Origin: Bacillota bacterium
Lineage (GTDB): Bacteria > Bacillota > Clostridia > Christensenellales > Aristaeellaceae
Assembly (NCBI GenBank): GCA_023416655.1
Contig: JAEZHK010000079.1
Span: 1 to 8,017, forward strand
DNA length: 8,017 bases
Reading direction: 5' to 3'
The translations under genes and the position numbers were made by a program. This document shows positions 1 to 6,169 of this stretch, in pieces; positions within the stretch are counted from its first letter, which is position 1, and each line of letters starts with the position of its first letter. The notes under the pieces are model-generated. The model was not told the DNA's origin. It saw only the letters and a list, made by a program, of their open reading frames with translations, and did no database searches.

Positions 1-611
1 TTGGGCAGCACGTCCGCCACGATCACCTTGGCGGCGCCGCAGGCCTTGGCGGCGAGCAGCGACACCAAACCGATGCAGCCCGCGCCGATGACCAGCACCG
101 TGTCGCCCAGCTTGACGCCGCCGGTCATCGCGGCGTTGATGCCGATGGCCAGGGGCTCGATCAGCGCGCCCTCGACGGAGGACACGTTCTCCGGCAGCTT
201 GAAGGCAAACTCAGCCGGGAAGGTCACGTAGTTCATCAGGCAGCCGTCGTAGGGCGGGGTGGCGAAGAACACCACATCCGGGCACAGGTTGTAGCGGCCG
301 CTGCGGCACTGCTCGCACTTGCCGCAGGGCACGCCCGGCTCCAGCGCCACGCGGTCGCCGACGGCGAGGCTGGTCACGCCCTCGCCCAGCGCCACGACGG
401 TGCCGGCGCACTCATGGCCCAGGATGAACGGGAAATCCACCACGAAATCGCCGATCCGGCCGTGGTTATAGTAGTGCACATCCGACCCGCAGATGCCCAC
501 CGCTTCCAGCTTCATCAGGATCTCGCCCGGCGCGGGCGCGGGCATCGGGACATCCTGAAATTCCATCGTCTTCAGTGCGGTCAGAACGCAGGCCCTGTTT
601 TTAAGTTCCAT
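1..611 (-). CDS. Zinc-dependent sorbitol/xylitol-type dehydrogenase (N-terminal 203 codons, cut by window edge)
   Basis: This is a medium-chain (MDR) polyol dehydrogenase, probably oxidising a sugar alcohol with NAD+ in the cytoplasm. The catalytic zinc site is visible as C41 in GICGSDVHYY, H66-E67 in LGHE, and E152. The structural zinc site is C96, C99, C102 and C110. The GRIGDFVV stretch after SDVHYY is typical of the sorbitol/xylitol branch. A Rossmann GAGCIG motif lies at 176-181, and D200 at the end of the second strand suggests NAD rather than NADP. The family is usually about 345-350 aa, so roughly the last 145 residues lie beyond position 1. The start ATG (609-611) is preceded by an AGGAGG ribosome binding site. 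The exact substrate (sorbitol, xylitol, threitol or a relative) cannot be fixed from the visible part. Confidence 0.9.
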   Translation of the reverse strand, partial: MELKNRACVLTALKTMEFQDVPMPAPAPGEILMKLEAVGICGSDVHYYNHGRIGDFVVDFPFILGHECAGTVVALGEGVTSLAVGDRVALEPGVPCGKCEQCRSGRYNLCPDVVFFATPPYDGCLMNYVTFPAEFAFKLPENVSSVEGALIEPLAIGINAAMTGGVKLGDTVLVIGAGCIGLVSLLAAKACGAAKVIVADVLP

Positions 612-779
612 CTTCTTTCCTCCTCATGCCGTTATTCCAAATCATCCCATAAACCCATGAACCTTTCAACGAAAAGCGAATTTATCCGGGTTGGTCGGGC
701 GTGTGCGCCGGGCCAGTCACGCGGTCACAAGCACCGCTGTGGGTAGGATTTCAGCAATACTTTTGTATATCTCCTTATA
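612..779 (-). other. Long leader region of the dehydrogenase mRNA
   Basis: No gene is supported here. Read on the minus strand, the region between the promoter and the dehydrogenase start can form a stem from CACAGCGGT and ACCGCGTG with one bulged base (718-741). A small GGCG/CGCC hairpin lies near 699-710. I recognise no known riboswitch. The region could be a simple leader or hold an uncharacterised control element. Confidence 0.4.
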
Positions 780-785
780 GAAAGT

Positions 786-813
786 ATTATACCGGATAGA
801 CAGCGCGTGTCAA
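786..813 (-). promoter_or_regulatory. Sigma-A promoter of the dehydrogenase gene
   Basis: On the minus strand, TTGACA (808-813) and TATAAT (786-791) are both perfect consensus hexamers with a 16-bp spacer. Transcription should start near 779, giving a leader of about 170 nt before the ATG at 611. An inverted repeat AATACTTT/AAAGTATT (756-763 and 781-788) overlaps the -10 box and start site, where a repressor could sit. Confidence 0.8.
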
Positions 814-852
814 TCCCCAAAACGCATCAGGCGTTCCCTTGAAGCGCGGGCG

Positions 853-890
853 TTTACGTTTTGAAACAATCTTGAAAGCGTAAAGATAAT
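853..890 (+). promoter_or_regulatory. Possible relic promoter/operator before the hydrolase fragment
   Basis: TTGAAA (861-866) and GATAAT (885-890) are separated by 18 bp and could act as a weak sigma-A promoter on the plus strand. The spacer lies inside a dyad, TTTACGTTTT (853-862) with AAAGCGTAAA (875-884), which pairs over 10 bp with one G:T wobble. It may belong to the lost hydrolase gene or drive the 84-aa gene downstream. Confidence 0.3.
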
Positions 891-912
891 CCAGTATATC
901 CGTACGACAAGA

Positions 913-1053
913 AGCGCGCTCAAGGCTCCTCTGAAGGGCTTCTACACGTTTGAAAATTCCGCACACAGCCCGATGTTCGAGGAGCCGGAGCGTTTTCTGG
1001 AGATCATGATGCGCGACGTGCTGGCGGGCAAAACGGCGCTGGCGGATCGGTAG
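913..1053 (+). pseudogene. 3' remnant of an alpha/beta-hydrolase gene
   Basis: Read in the frame ending at the TAG at 1051-1053, this stretch encodes ALKAPLKGFYTFENSAHSPM (codons from 916), then FEEPERFLEIM, then about 14 more residues. This is the usual C-terminal end of an alpha/beta-hydrolase-fold enzyme: the His in SAHSP sits where the catalytic histidine of the Ser-Asp-His triad lies, and FEEPERF is the typical helix after it. Nothing upstream in this frame looks like the rest of the enzyme. The frame is closed by a stop at 862-864 and has no credible start with a ribosome binding site. The nucleophile elbow and most of the fold (normally 250-300 aa) are missing, so this is probably a dead fragment left by a deletion. 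The left edge of homology is approximate. Confidence 0.65.
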
Positions 1054-1143
1054 GCCGTTCTGAATAAAATGGTCGAAATTACCGGGTATTCATGCGGTGA
1101 ACGTGGGAAAGCTATGCCCAAACATCGCAAGAGGGTGATTCCA

Positions 1144-1398
1144 ATGGCGGAGAAACAGCCGTTCATCGGCATGGGGCGCAATCCGGAAGGTCCGGATCTG
1201 CCGCTGGGCTTTGGCATGCTGCTGGCGCAGGAGCCGGCAGCCGTTACCCGATACGGTCAGCTCAGTAACGAGCAGAAATCCTCGGTCATCCACTACATCC
1301 AGTCCGGGGCCACCGGCGAGGACGCAAAGAACCGGATCGCAAACGCCGTCTACGGCCTCCGGGATGGCAACATGGGCTTCCTGAACGGGGGCGGTTGA
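1144..1398 (+). CDS. Small conserved-type protein of unknown function, 84 aa
   Basis: I do not recognise a function. The protein is small, soluble and has no signal peptide, membrane segment or cysteine. Residues 19-29 (LPLGFGMLLAQ), followed by E-P-A-A-V-x-R-Y-x-x-L, resemble a motif I recall from many short uncharacterised Firmicutes proteins (PLGFGMALAQN). Residues 42-65 look helical, and the C-terminus is glycine rich (NGGG). The ATG at 1144 is chosen because GAGGGTGAT lies just upstream at good spacing. In-frame ATGs at 1069 and 1114 have no such site and would add residues of random composition. A terminator-like hairpin follows at 1422. The gene lies between the hydrolase remnant and the convergent rpmB, so the context says little about its role. 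Confidence 0.7.
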   Translation: MAEKQPFIGMGRNPEGPDLPLGFGMLLAQEPAAVTRYGQLSNEQKSSVIHYIQSGATGEDAKNRIANAVYGLRDGNMGFLNGGG

Positions 1399-1421
1399 TG
1401 CAGACAAACAACATAGCGAAC

Positions 1422-1452
1422 GAAACCCACGGCGATCTTGCCGCGGGTTTTC
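1422..1452 (+). terminator. Terminator-like hairpin after the 84-aa gene
   Basis: GAAACCCACGGC (1422-1433) pairs with GCCGCGGGTTTTC (1440-1452) across a 6-nt loop, with one wobble and one bulged base. The T run after the stem is short (TTTTC). It lies 24 nt past the stop of the 84-aa gene and would also form on the opposite strand. Confidence 0.55.
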
Positions 1453-1465
1453 GATAGGCTTCCAT

Positions 1466-1546
1466 CATTCCCGTCGACTTGAGCGCCGGGAATGTGTATC
1501 GGACACCAGTGCGCATACTGGTGTCCGATACAATTCCTCAAGTCAG
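1466..1546. repeat. Long inverted repeat with a perfect 16-bp core
   Basis: TGTATCGGACACCAGT (1495-1510) is followed by a 6-nt loop and its exact reverse complement (1517-1532). The dyad continues outward with GGAAT/ATTCC (1489-1493 with 1533-1537) and GACTTGA/TCAAGTC (1476-1482 with 1538-1544), separated by small left-arm bulges. A competing stem, CATTCCCG (1466-1473) with CGGGAATG (1487-1494), uses part of the same left arm. It may be a REP/MITE-like palindrome, a protein-binding dyad or an RNA switch. No coding sequence is involved. Confidence 0.7.
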
Positions 1547-1583
1547 TGAGCCGCCCGGAAATCCCGCGGGATTTCAGGCTCAC
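1547..1583. repeat. Second palindrome, with an 18-bp perfect core
   Basis: GAAATCCCGCGGGATTTC (1558-1575) is a perfect palindrome. It is enclosed by GTGAGCC (1547-1553) and GGCTCAC (1577-1583). It directly abuts the long inverted repeat on its left. Confidence 0.65.
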
Positions 1584-1603
1584 GCAGGCTTCTTCCCTCG
1601 CGC

Positions 1604-1628
1604 AGAAAAGCCGCCGGGCGGGTTTTCT
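1604..1628 (-). terminator. Back-up terminator-like hairpin downstream of rpmB
   Basis: AGAAAAGCCGCC and GCGGGTTTTCT flank a tight loop with one mismatched pair. Read on the minus strand it ends in CTTTTCT. It lies just beyond the main rpmB terminator and would also work on the plus strand. Confidence 0.45.
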
Positions 1629-1633
1629 ACGCC

Positions 1634-1670
1634 AAAGAAAAGCCCGCGGACAATGCCGCGGGTTTTCTTT
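1634..1670 (-). terminator. Rho-independent terminator of rpmB
   Basis: On the minus strand, CCCGCGG and CCGCGGG form a 7-bp GC stem with a loop of about 6 nt. An A-rich run precedes it and CTTTTCTTT follows. It starts 15 nt past the rpmB stop. The flanking A and T runs extend the pairing, so it is probably bidirectional. Confidence 0.85.
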
Positions 1671-1684
1671 ATCAGCGATGGTTA

Positions 1685-1876
1685 TTAGATTGCGCGTTCC
1701 ACCTTGCCGCTGCGCAGGCAACGGGTGCAAACGCTCATCCGTTTGGGCGCGCCGCCGACGATCACCCGCACGCGCTGCGTGTTGGGTGCCCATGTCCTGC
1801 GCGTCTTCTTGTTGGAATGGCTGACGTTGTTCCCGCTCGAAATGCCCTTTTCGCACACTTCGCAAAATTTGCCCAT
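1685..1876 (-). CDS. rpmB: Large-subunit ribosomal protein bL28
   Basis: The 63-aa product is full length for bL28 and is a structural part of the 50S subunit. The N-terminus MGKFCEVCEKG, the SHSNKKTRRTW basic stretch and the RVxVxGxxKR core are characteristic. Two CxxC pairs (C5/C8 and C50/C53) make it the zinc-binding (C+) form of the protein. The ATG at 1874-1876 has a near-perfect AAGGAGGTG site upstream. It is transcribed away from yloU from its own promoter and ends at a clear terminator. The arrangement rpmB divergent from the yloU-fakA-recG genes is common in Firmicutes. Confidence 0.97.
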   Translation of the reverse strand: MGKFCEVCEKGISSGNNVSHSNKKTRRTWAPNTQRVRVIVGGAPKRMSVCTRCLRSGKVERAI

Positions 1877-1901
1877 CTGCTACACCTCCTTCAGGCGTCA
1901 G

Positions 1902-1994
1902 TTTACATCAAAACAGAAGTATTATATCACCCGCCCGCCCCGAATGCAACCCCCAAAGATGTAAAACTTGACGTTCGCCGGGCAAGGATGTAAA
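1902..1994. repeat. Three copies of GATGTAAA between the divergent promoters
   Basis: The octamer occurs at 1902-1909 (minus strand), 1958-1965 (plus) and 1987-1994 (plus). The two direct copies are 29 bp apart and extend to AARGATGTAAAA. One copy lies in the rpmB leader and two lie between the rpmB and yloU promoters. They could be binding sites for a shared regulator or chance. Confidence 0.4.
1921..1949 (-). promoter_or_regulatory. rpmB promoter
   Basis: On the minus strand, TTGCAT (1944-1949) and a perfect TATAAT (1921-1926) are separated by 17 bp. The predicted leader is about 40 nt. Confidence 0.8.
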
Positions 1995-2009
1995 AAGGAA
2001 CGGCGGTGC

Positions 2010-2038
2010 TTGCATGCCCCGGGAAAAAACTGTATACT
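2010..2038 (+). promoter_or_regulatory. Promoter of the yloU-fakA-recG operon
   Basis: TTGCAT (2010-2015) and TATACT (2033-2038) have a 17-bp spacer. The predicted leader of about 33 nt contains a small AGGGC/GCCCT hairpin (2048-2061) and the yloU ribosome binding site GGAGG at 2066-2070. An alternative TTGACG at 1968 lacks a good -10 partner. Confidence 0.75.
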
Positions 2039-2077
2039 AATGGATGCAGGGCGAATGCCCTCAATGGAGGAACAGCT

Positions 2078-2428
2078 ATGGATTGCAAGTTCAAAACCGA
2101 TCTTGGCACGGTCAGCGTGAACGAGGAAGTACTGCTCAAGGTCGCAGGTTTTTCGGCGCTTGAGTGCTACGGCATCGTGGGCATGGCCGCGAAACGCACC
2201 ACGGACGGCTTTGTACAAATGCTGGGCCGCGAAAACCTTGGCCGCGGCGTCAGGCTCCGCCCTGCCGCGGAGAGCGTGGATGTGGATCTCTTCATCATAG
2301 TGGAATATGGCATTTCGATCAGCGCCGTCGCCGAGACGATCATCGAAACCGTAAAATACAAAATCGAGCACCTGACAGGCATCAAGGTCAACCGCATCAA
2401 CGTGTCCGTGGAGGACATCCGCGTCTGA
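2078..2428 (+). CDS. yloU: Asp23/Gls24 family protein YloU
   Basis: The 116-aa product matches the Asp23/Gls24 (DUF322) fold over its whole length: GTVSVNEEVLLKVAGFSALE, then GIVGMAAKR, the VDLFIIVEYG strand, and the closing INVSVEDIRV. Family members are small soluble or membrane-associated proteins tied to cell-envelope stress and alkaline shock, and their molecular activity is not settled. The start at 2078 follows GGAGG with 7-nt spacing. An upstream in-frame ATG at 2006 lies before the predicted transcription start and was not used. It is the first gene of a three-gene operon, 31 nt ahead of fakA. This yloU-fakA linkage is widespread in Firmicutes and suggests a functional tie to lipid or envelope homeostasis. 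Confidence 0.93.
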   Translation: MDCKFKTDLGTVSVNEEVLLKVAGFSALECYGIVGMAAKRTTDGFVQMLGRENLGRGVRLRPAAESVDVDLFIIVEYGISISAVAETIIETVKYKIEHLTGIKVNRINVSVEDIRV

Positions 2429-2459
2429 CGCGCCTTTTAGGAGCTGGGAGGGAATTCTT

Positions 2460-4091
2460 TTGCCGATTCAATCGATAGACGGAATGATGCTCAAGGACAT
2501 GTTTTTATCCGGCGCGGCGCTGCTCACCAAGAACCGCGAGAGCATCGACGCGCTGAATGTGTTTCCCGTACCGGATGGGGATACCGGCACCAACATGACC
2601 CAGACCATGGCCACCGCCGTGAAGGAACTGGCCAGCCGCAGTTTTCCCACCGTTTCGGACGTGGCGTCGACCGTCGCCAAGGGCGCGCTGAAGGGCGCGC
2701 GCGGCAACTCCGGCGTCATCCTGAGCCAGATCCTCCGAGGCATCTCCCGCGCGCTGGAAGGCGTGGAGGAGATGAACGCGCAGGTTTTCGTCCGGGCGCT
2801 CCGCAGCGGCGCGGACACCGCCTACAAGGCGGTCATGAAGCCCAAGGAGGGCACGATCCTGACCGTCGCCCGCGTGATCGCGGAAGAGCTGGAGCGCGAA
2901 AAATCCACGGACCTTTTAGAACTGATGCGAAAAGTCCTGTCGGTGGGCGACTCGATTTTGAAGCGCACGCCGGAGATGCTGCCGGTTTTGAAACAGGCGG
3001 GCGTGGTGGATTCTGGCGGCAAGGGGCTGATGGTGGTGTACGCCGGATTCTACGCGGCGCTGAGCGGCGAACCCGTGGTGGAGACATCTTCCGGACAGGC
3101 GCAGGCCGCGCCGCTGCCCGGCGAGTATATTGACGACCATGAAGCCCTAGGCGAGATCCAGTTCGCCTACTGTACGGAATTCATCGTGTCCCACCCGAAG
3201 CCCGACCTCAAGGACAGCGAAGTGGCACGCCTGAGGAAACGCCTTGAGCGCATCGGGGACTGCGTGCTGGTGGTGGGCGATCTCGAGGTCGTCAAGGTGC
3301 ACGTGCACACCAACGAGCCCGGCCGCGCGCTGCAGATGGCGCTGGAGCTGGGCGAACTGGACGCCATCAAGATCGACAACATGCTGGAAGAATTCCGCGA
3401 GCGCATGGCGAAAAAGCCGCCGGAGCCGGAACTGAAAGAGTACGGCACGGTGGCGGTGGCACTGGGGAACGGTTTGGTGGACATTTTCCGCGACATGGCG
3501 GTGGATCAGGTGGTCGACGGCGGCCAGACCATGAACCCGTCCATCGAAGAACTGGTGCAGGCCATCGAGTCCACCCACGCCCGGCAGGTGTTCGTGCTGC
3601 CCAACAACACCAACATTATTCTCGCCGCCCAGCAGGCCAGCGAGCTTTCCGAGAAGAAGGTCTTCGTGGTGCCCACGAAATCGGTGCCGATGGGCATCGC
3701 GGCGGCCATCGCGTTCATGCCGGACCTCTCCGGCGAGGAGAACGCCGAGCGCATGCGGGAGGCGGCGGAGCGGGTGCACACCGCGTCCATTACATACGCG
3801 GTGCGCGACACCACCTTCGACGAGCGCGAGATCCACGAGGGCGACATCATGGGCCTGGTGGACAATCGGATTGTGCAATTGGGCAGCGATCCGTCCGTCG
3901 TGGCGGAGGAGATCCTTCAGGACATGGTGACCGAGGACAGCGAGCTGATCACCATCTACTACGGCGAGGACACCACCAAGGAGCAGGCCGAGGCGCTGCG
4001 CGAAAAGCTTCAGGAAAAATATGACTTCTGCGACGTGTCCGTCTACTCCGGCGGACAGCCGTTGTACTACTATCTGATCGCGGTGGAATGA
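2460..4091 (+). CDS. fakA: Fatty acid kinase subunit FakA (YloV, DAK2 domain)
   Basis: FakA is the ATP-binding subunit that phosphorylates fatty acids presented by a FakB (DegV-family) carrier, feeding acyl-phosphate into phospholipid synthesis. The 543-aa product is normal length. The N-terminal DhaL/DAK2 kinase domain (about 1-205) has NVFPVPDGDTGTN with D39 and D41 as Mg-ATP ligands and the GARGNSGVILSQ loop at 79-90. The middle domain keeps the family's C/H/H metal-site residues, here C238, H281 and H283. The C-terminal half (about 325-543) is the FakB-binding DegV-like region. The TTG start at 2460 is supported by GGGAGGG 7 nt upstream and by the N-terminus aligning with relatives. No fakB lies in this window, as is usual. 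The gene overlaps recG by 4 bp. Confidence 0.95.
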   Translation: MPIQSIDGMMLKDMFLSGAALLTKNRESIDALNVFPVPDGDTGTNMTQTMATAVKELASRSFPTVSDVASTVAKGALKGARGNSGVILSQILRGISRALEGVEEMNAQVFVRALRSGADTAYKAVMKPKEGTILTVARVIAEELEREKSTDLLELMRKVLSVGDSILKRTPEMLPVLKQAGVVDSGGKGLMVVYAGFYAALSGEPVVETSSGQAQAAPLPGEYIDDHEALGEIQFAYCTEFIVSHPKPDLKDSEVARLRKRLERIGDCVLVVGDLEVVKVHVHTNEPGRALQMALELGELDAIKIDNMLEEFRERMAKKPPEPELKEYGTVAVALGNGLVDIFRDMAVDQVVDGGQTMNPSIEELVQAIESTHARQVFVLPNNTNIILAAQQASELSEKKVFVVPTKSVPMGIAAAIAFMPDLSGEENAERMREAAERVHTASITYAVRDTTFDEREIHEGDIMGLVDNRIVQLGSDPSVVAEEILQDMVTEDSELITIYYGEDTTKEQAEALREKLQEKYDFCDVSVYSGGQPLYYYLIAVE

Positions 4092-6082
4092 TGGACGTGA
4101 ACCTCTTCGATATCCGCGGCATCGGAAAAACGCGGCTACAGGCGCTTAAGGCGGACGGCATAGAAACCGTCCGCCAACTTTTACTGCGCCTGCCCGTCGA
4201 ATACCGGGATCTGACCCGCGTCACGCCCATCGACGCGCTCCGGGAGGGCGAGGTGGCGGCGGTTGCCGGGCGGATCGAAACGCCCCGCAGCTTCCGCAAA
4301 GGGCGGCTTATGATCACCTCCGCGCTGGTCACGGACGAAAGCGGCGCCATCCGCGCGGTGTGGTACAACCAGCCGTGGCTTGCGAAGTCGCTCTCAGACG
4401 GCCGGGAAGTGCTGCTCTACGGGCGCGTCGAACGGCGAGGCGGCCTGCAACTGACGAGCCCGTCCTTTGAAAAGGAGCGCGGCATCATCCCTGTCTACCG
4501 CAAGACCTCCGGCATCCCCGGTGCGGCGTTTAGGGACATCGTCGCCCAGGCGCTGAAGGTATCGGAGGGCCAATGGCCGGACGAACTGCCCGAAACCCTC
4601 CGGCTTCGGCACGGCCTCTCAGAGCGCAACTTCGCGATGCGCGCCGCACATCTGCCGGAGAGCTTCGAGGCGCTCGAGGTCGCGAAGCGCCGCCTGGCGT
4701 TCGAGGAGCTGCTCATCTACCAGGTAGGGCTTTGGGTCTTGCGCGGACGGCGCAGTGAGGGCGCCGCCATCCCATGTCCCCCGGAAGACGTGGAGGCCTT
4801 CTGGGCGTCCCTCCCCTACCGCCCCACCTTATCGCAGGCGCGGGTTTTGAACGAAATCGCCCGCGACCTCGAGAGTGACGTTGCAATGGCGCGGTTGGTG
4901 CAGGGCGACGTGGGCTGCGGCAAGACCGCCATCGCCATGGGCGCGCTGTTCCTGGCCGCGAAGCGCGGCTATCAGGGCGCGCTAATGGCGCCTACGGAGG
5001 TTCTGGCCCGCCAGCACTACGAGAGTGCCAAGCAGGTTCTGGAGCCTCTGGGCGTCTCCTGCGGCCTTCTGACGGGCAGCATGACGGCAAAGGAACATCG
5101 ATTGGCCCACGAGGCCATCGCGACCGGGGCGTGGCGGGTCGCCATCGGCACCCACGCGCTGATCACTGAAAAAGTGGCCTACGAAAACCTGGGCCTGGTG
5201 GTGACCGACGAGCAGCACCGCTTCGGCGTCCGCCAGCGCACCGCGCTGGGCGCAAAGGGACAGGCGGCGAACGTGCTGGTCATGTCGGCCACGCCCATCC
5301 CCAGGACGCTGTCGCTGATCCTGTACGGGGATCTGGACATCTCGGTGGTTGACGAGCTCCCCCCCGGCCGAACCCCCGTGAAAACCCGCCTGGTGCCCGA
5401 CGAGAAGCGCCCGGCGCTGTACGGCTTCCTGCGCAAGGAAGTGTCGAAAGGCCGTCAGGTGTACGTGGTCTGCCCGCTGGTGGAGGAATCCGAGGCCATC
5501 GACGCGCAGAACGCGCAGTCGGTCTACGAGGAACTGCGCGACAATTCACTGAAGGGCCTTCGCGTCGGCCTGGTGCACGGCAAAATGAAGAGCGCGGAGA
5601 AGGAAGCGGCGCTGGAAGCGTTCCGGAAGGATGAGCTGGACGTGCTGGTATCCACCACCGTCATCGAGGTGGGCGTCAACGTGCCCAACGCCTCCGTCAT
5701 GGTGGTGGAAAACGCCGACCGGTTCGGGCTGGCGCAGCTCCATCAGCTGCGCGGGCGAGTAGGCCGGGGAGCGCAAGAATCTTGGTGCTTCCTGATGGCC
5801 GAGCCGAACGAAAAGCTGAAACTGATGACCGCCACCAACGATGGCTTCGAAATCGCCCGCAAGGACCTGGAGACCCGCGGCCCCGGCGACGTGCTGGGCT
5901 ACCGGCAGTCGGGCGGCGCTTCCATGAGCCTGTGGCAGATGGCGGACGGGCGGCTTCTGAAGGAAACCCACGACGAGGCGAGGAGCCTGCTGAAACGCCC
6001 AAACTCCGAAGAGGCAAAGCAGGTGATCGCGCTCGCGCGGGAGCAGCTGGCCGAGAAGCTGCGCGAAGTCGCGATGAACTGA
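4088..6082 (+). CDS. recG: ATP-dependent DNA helicase RecG
   Basis: RecG regresses stalled forks and processes branched DNA during recombination and repair. The 664-aa protein is slightly shorter than the usual 680-690 aa but complete. The N-terminal wedge (OB-fold) domain spans about 50-135. The SF2 helicase motifs are all present: Walker A GDVGCGKT (273-280), APTEVLARQH (301-310), DEQH (374-377), SATPIPRT (400-407), STTVIEVGVNVP (522-533) and QLRGRVGRG (553-561). The TRG-type segment with ETRGPGDVLGYRQSG (595-609) follows. The ATG at 4088 overlaps the fakA stop (ATGA); a second ATG at 4091 is an alternative. The ribosome binding site is weak, so translation is probably coupled to fakA. No terminator is evident before the merR-type gene. 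Confidence 0.97.
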   Translation: MMDVNLFDIRGIGKTRLQALKADGIETVRQLLLRLPVEYRDLTRVTPIDALREGEVAAVAGRIETPRSFRKGRLMITSALVTDESGAIRAVWYNQPWLAKSLSDGREVLLYGRVERRGGLQLTSPSFEKERGIIPVYRKTSGIPGAAFRDIVAQALKVSEGQWPDELPETLRLRHGLSERNFAMRAAHLPESFEALEVAKRRLAFEELLIYQVGLWVLRGRRSEGAAIPCPPEDVEAFWASLPYRPTLSQARVLNEIARDLESDVAMARLVQGDVGCGKTAIAMGALFLAAKRGYQGALMAPTEVLARQHYESAKQVLEPLGVSCGLLTGSMTAKEHRLAHEAIATGAWRVAIGTHALITEKVAYENLGLVVTDEQHRFGVRQRTALGAKGQAANVLVMSATPIPRTLSLILYGDLDISVVDELPPGRTPVKTRLVPDEKRPALYGFLRKEVSKGRQVYVVCPLVEESEAIDAQNAQSVYEELRDNSLKGLRVGLVHGKMKSAEKEAALEAFRKDELDVLVSTTVIEVGVNVPNASVMVVENADRFGLAQLHQLRGRVGRGAQESWCFLMAEPNEKLKLMTATNDGFEIARKDLETRGPGDVLGYRQSGGASMSLWQMADGRLLKETHDEARSLLKRPNSEEAKQVIALAREQLAEKLREVAMN

Positions 6083-6115
6083 CGGACGTAACCATAGAAT
6101 TAACAATCTCGGGTA

Positions 6116-6146
6116 TTGACCTTTCCGTAACGTCATGCCTTATGCT
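6116..6146 (+). promoter_or_regulatory. MerR-type promoter with 19-bp spacer
   Basis: TTGACC (6116-6121) and TATGCT (6141-6146) are 19 bp apart, the over-long spacing on which MerR-family activators work by twisting DNA. The spacer holds an imperfect dyad centred on CGTAACG, similar to the ACGTnACGT centre seen at TipA-type operators. It lies directly upstream of the regulator gene with a predicted leader of only about 18 nt, which suggests autoregulation. Confidence 0.7.
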
Positions 6147-6169
6147 TTTGTTCGAAGGGAGGTGAGCGG

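Noticed and set aside
742..776. Possible leader peptide starting at a TTG in the dehydrogenase leader
   Set aside because: Spacing from the AAGGAG-like site is about 13 nt and the peptide is only about 10 codons with no regulatory codon pattern.
1422..1670. CRISPR-like array
   Set aside because: The repeats here are inverted hairpins of different sequence, not direct repeats with regular unique spacers, and no cas gene is near.
1350..1865. 171-codon open frame on the minus strand
   Set aside because: It runs out of frame through rpmB and straight through the hairpin cluster and terminators; low-complexity Arg-rich product.
2006..2077. Longer N-terminus for YloU from ATG at 2006
   Set aside because: This ATG lies upstream of the predicted transcription start at about 2045 and has no ribosome binding site, while 2078 has GGAGG and fits family length.
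3147..3878. 243-codon open frame on the minus strand
   Set aside because: It lies wholly antisense to fakA, is rich in His, Val and Arg as expected from a mirrored GC-rich gene, has no family resemblance and no ribosome binding site.
5546..6136. 196-codon open frame on the minus strand
   Set aside because: Antisense to the well-supported recG helicase motifs; composition is that of a shadow frame.
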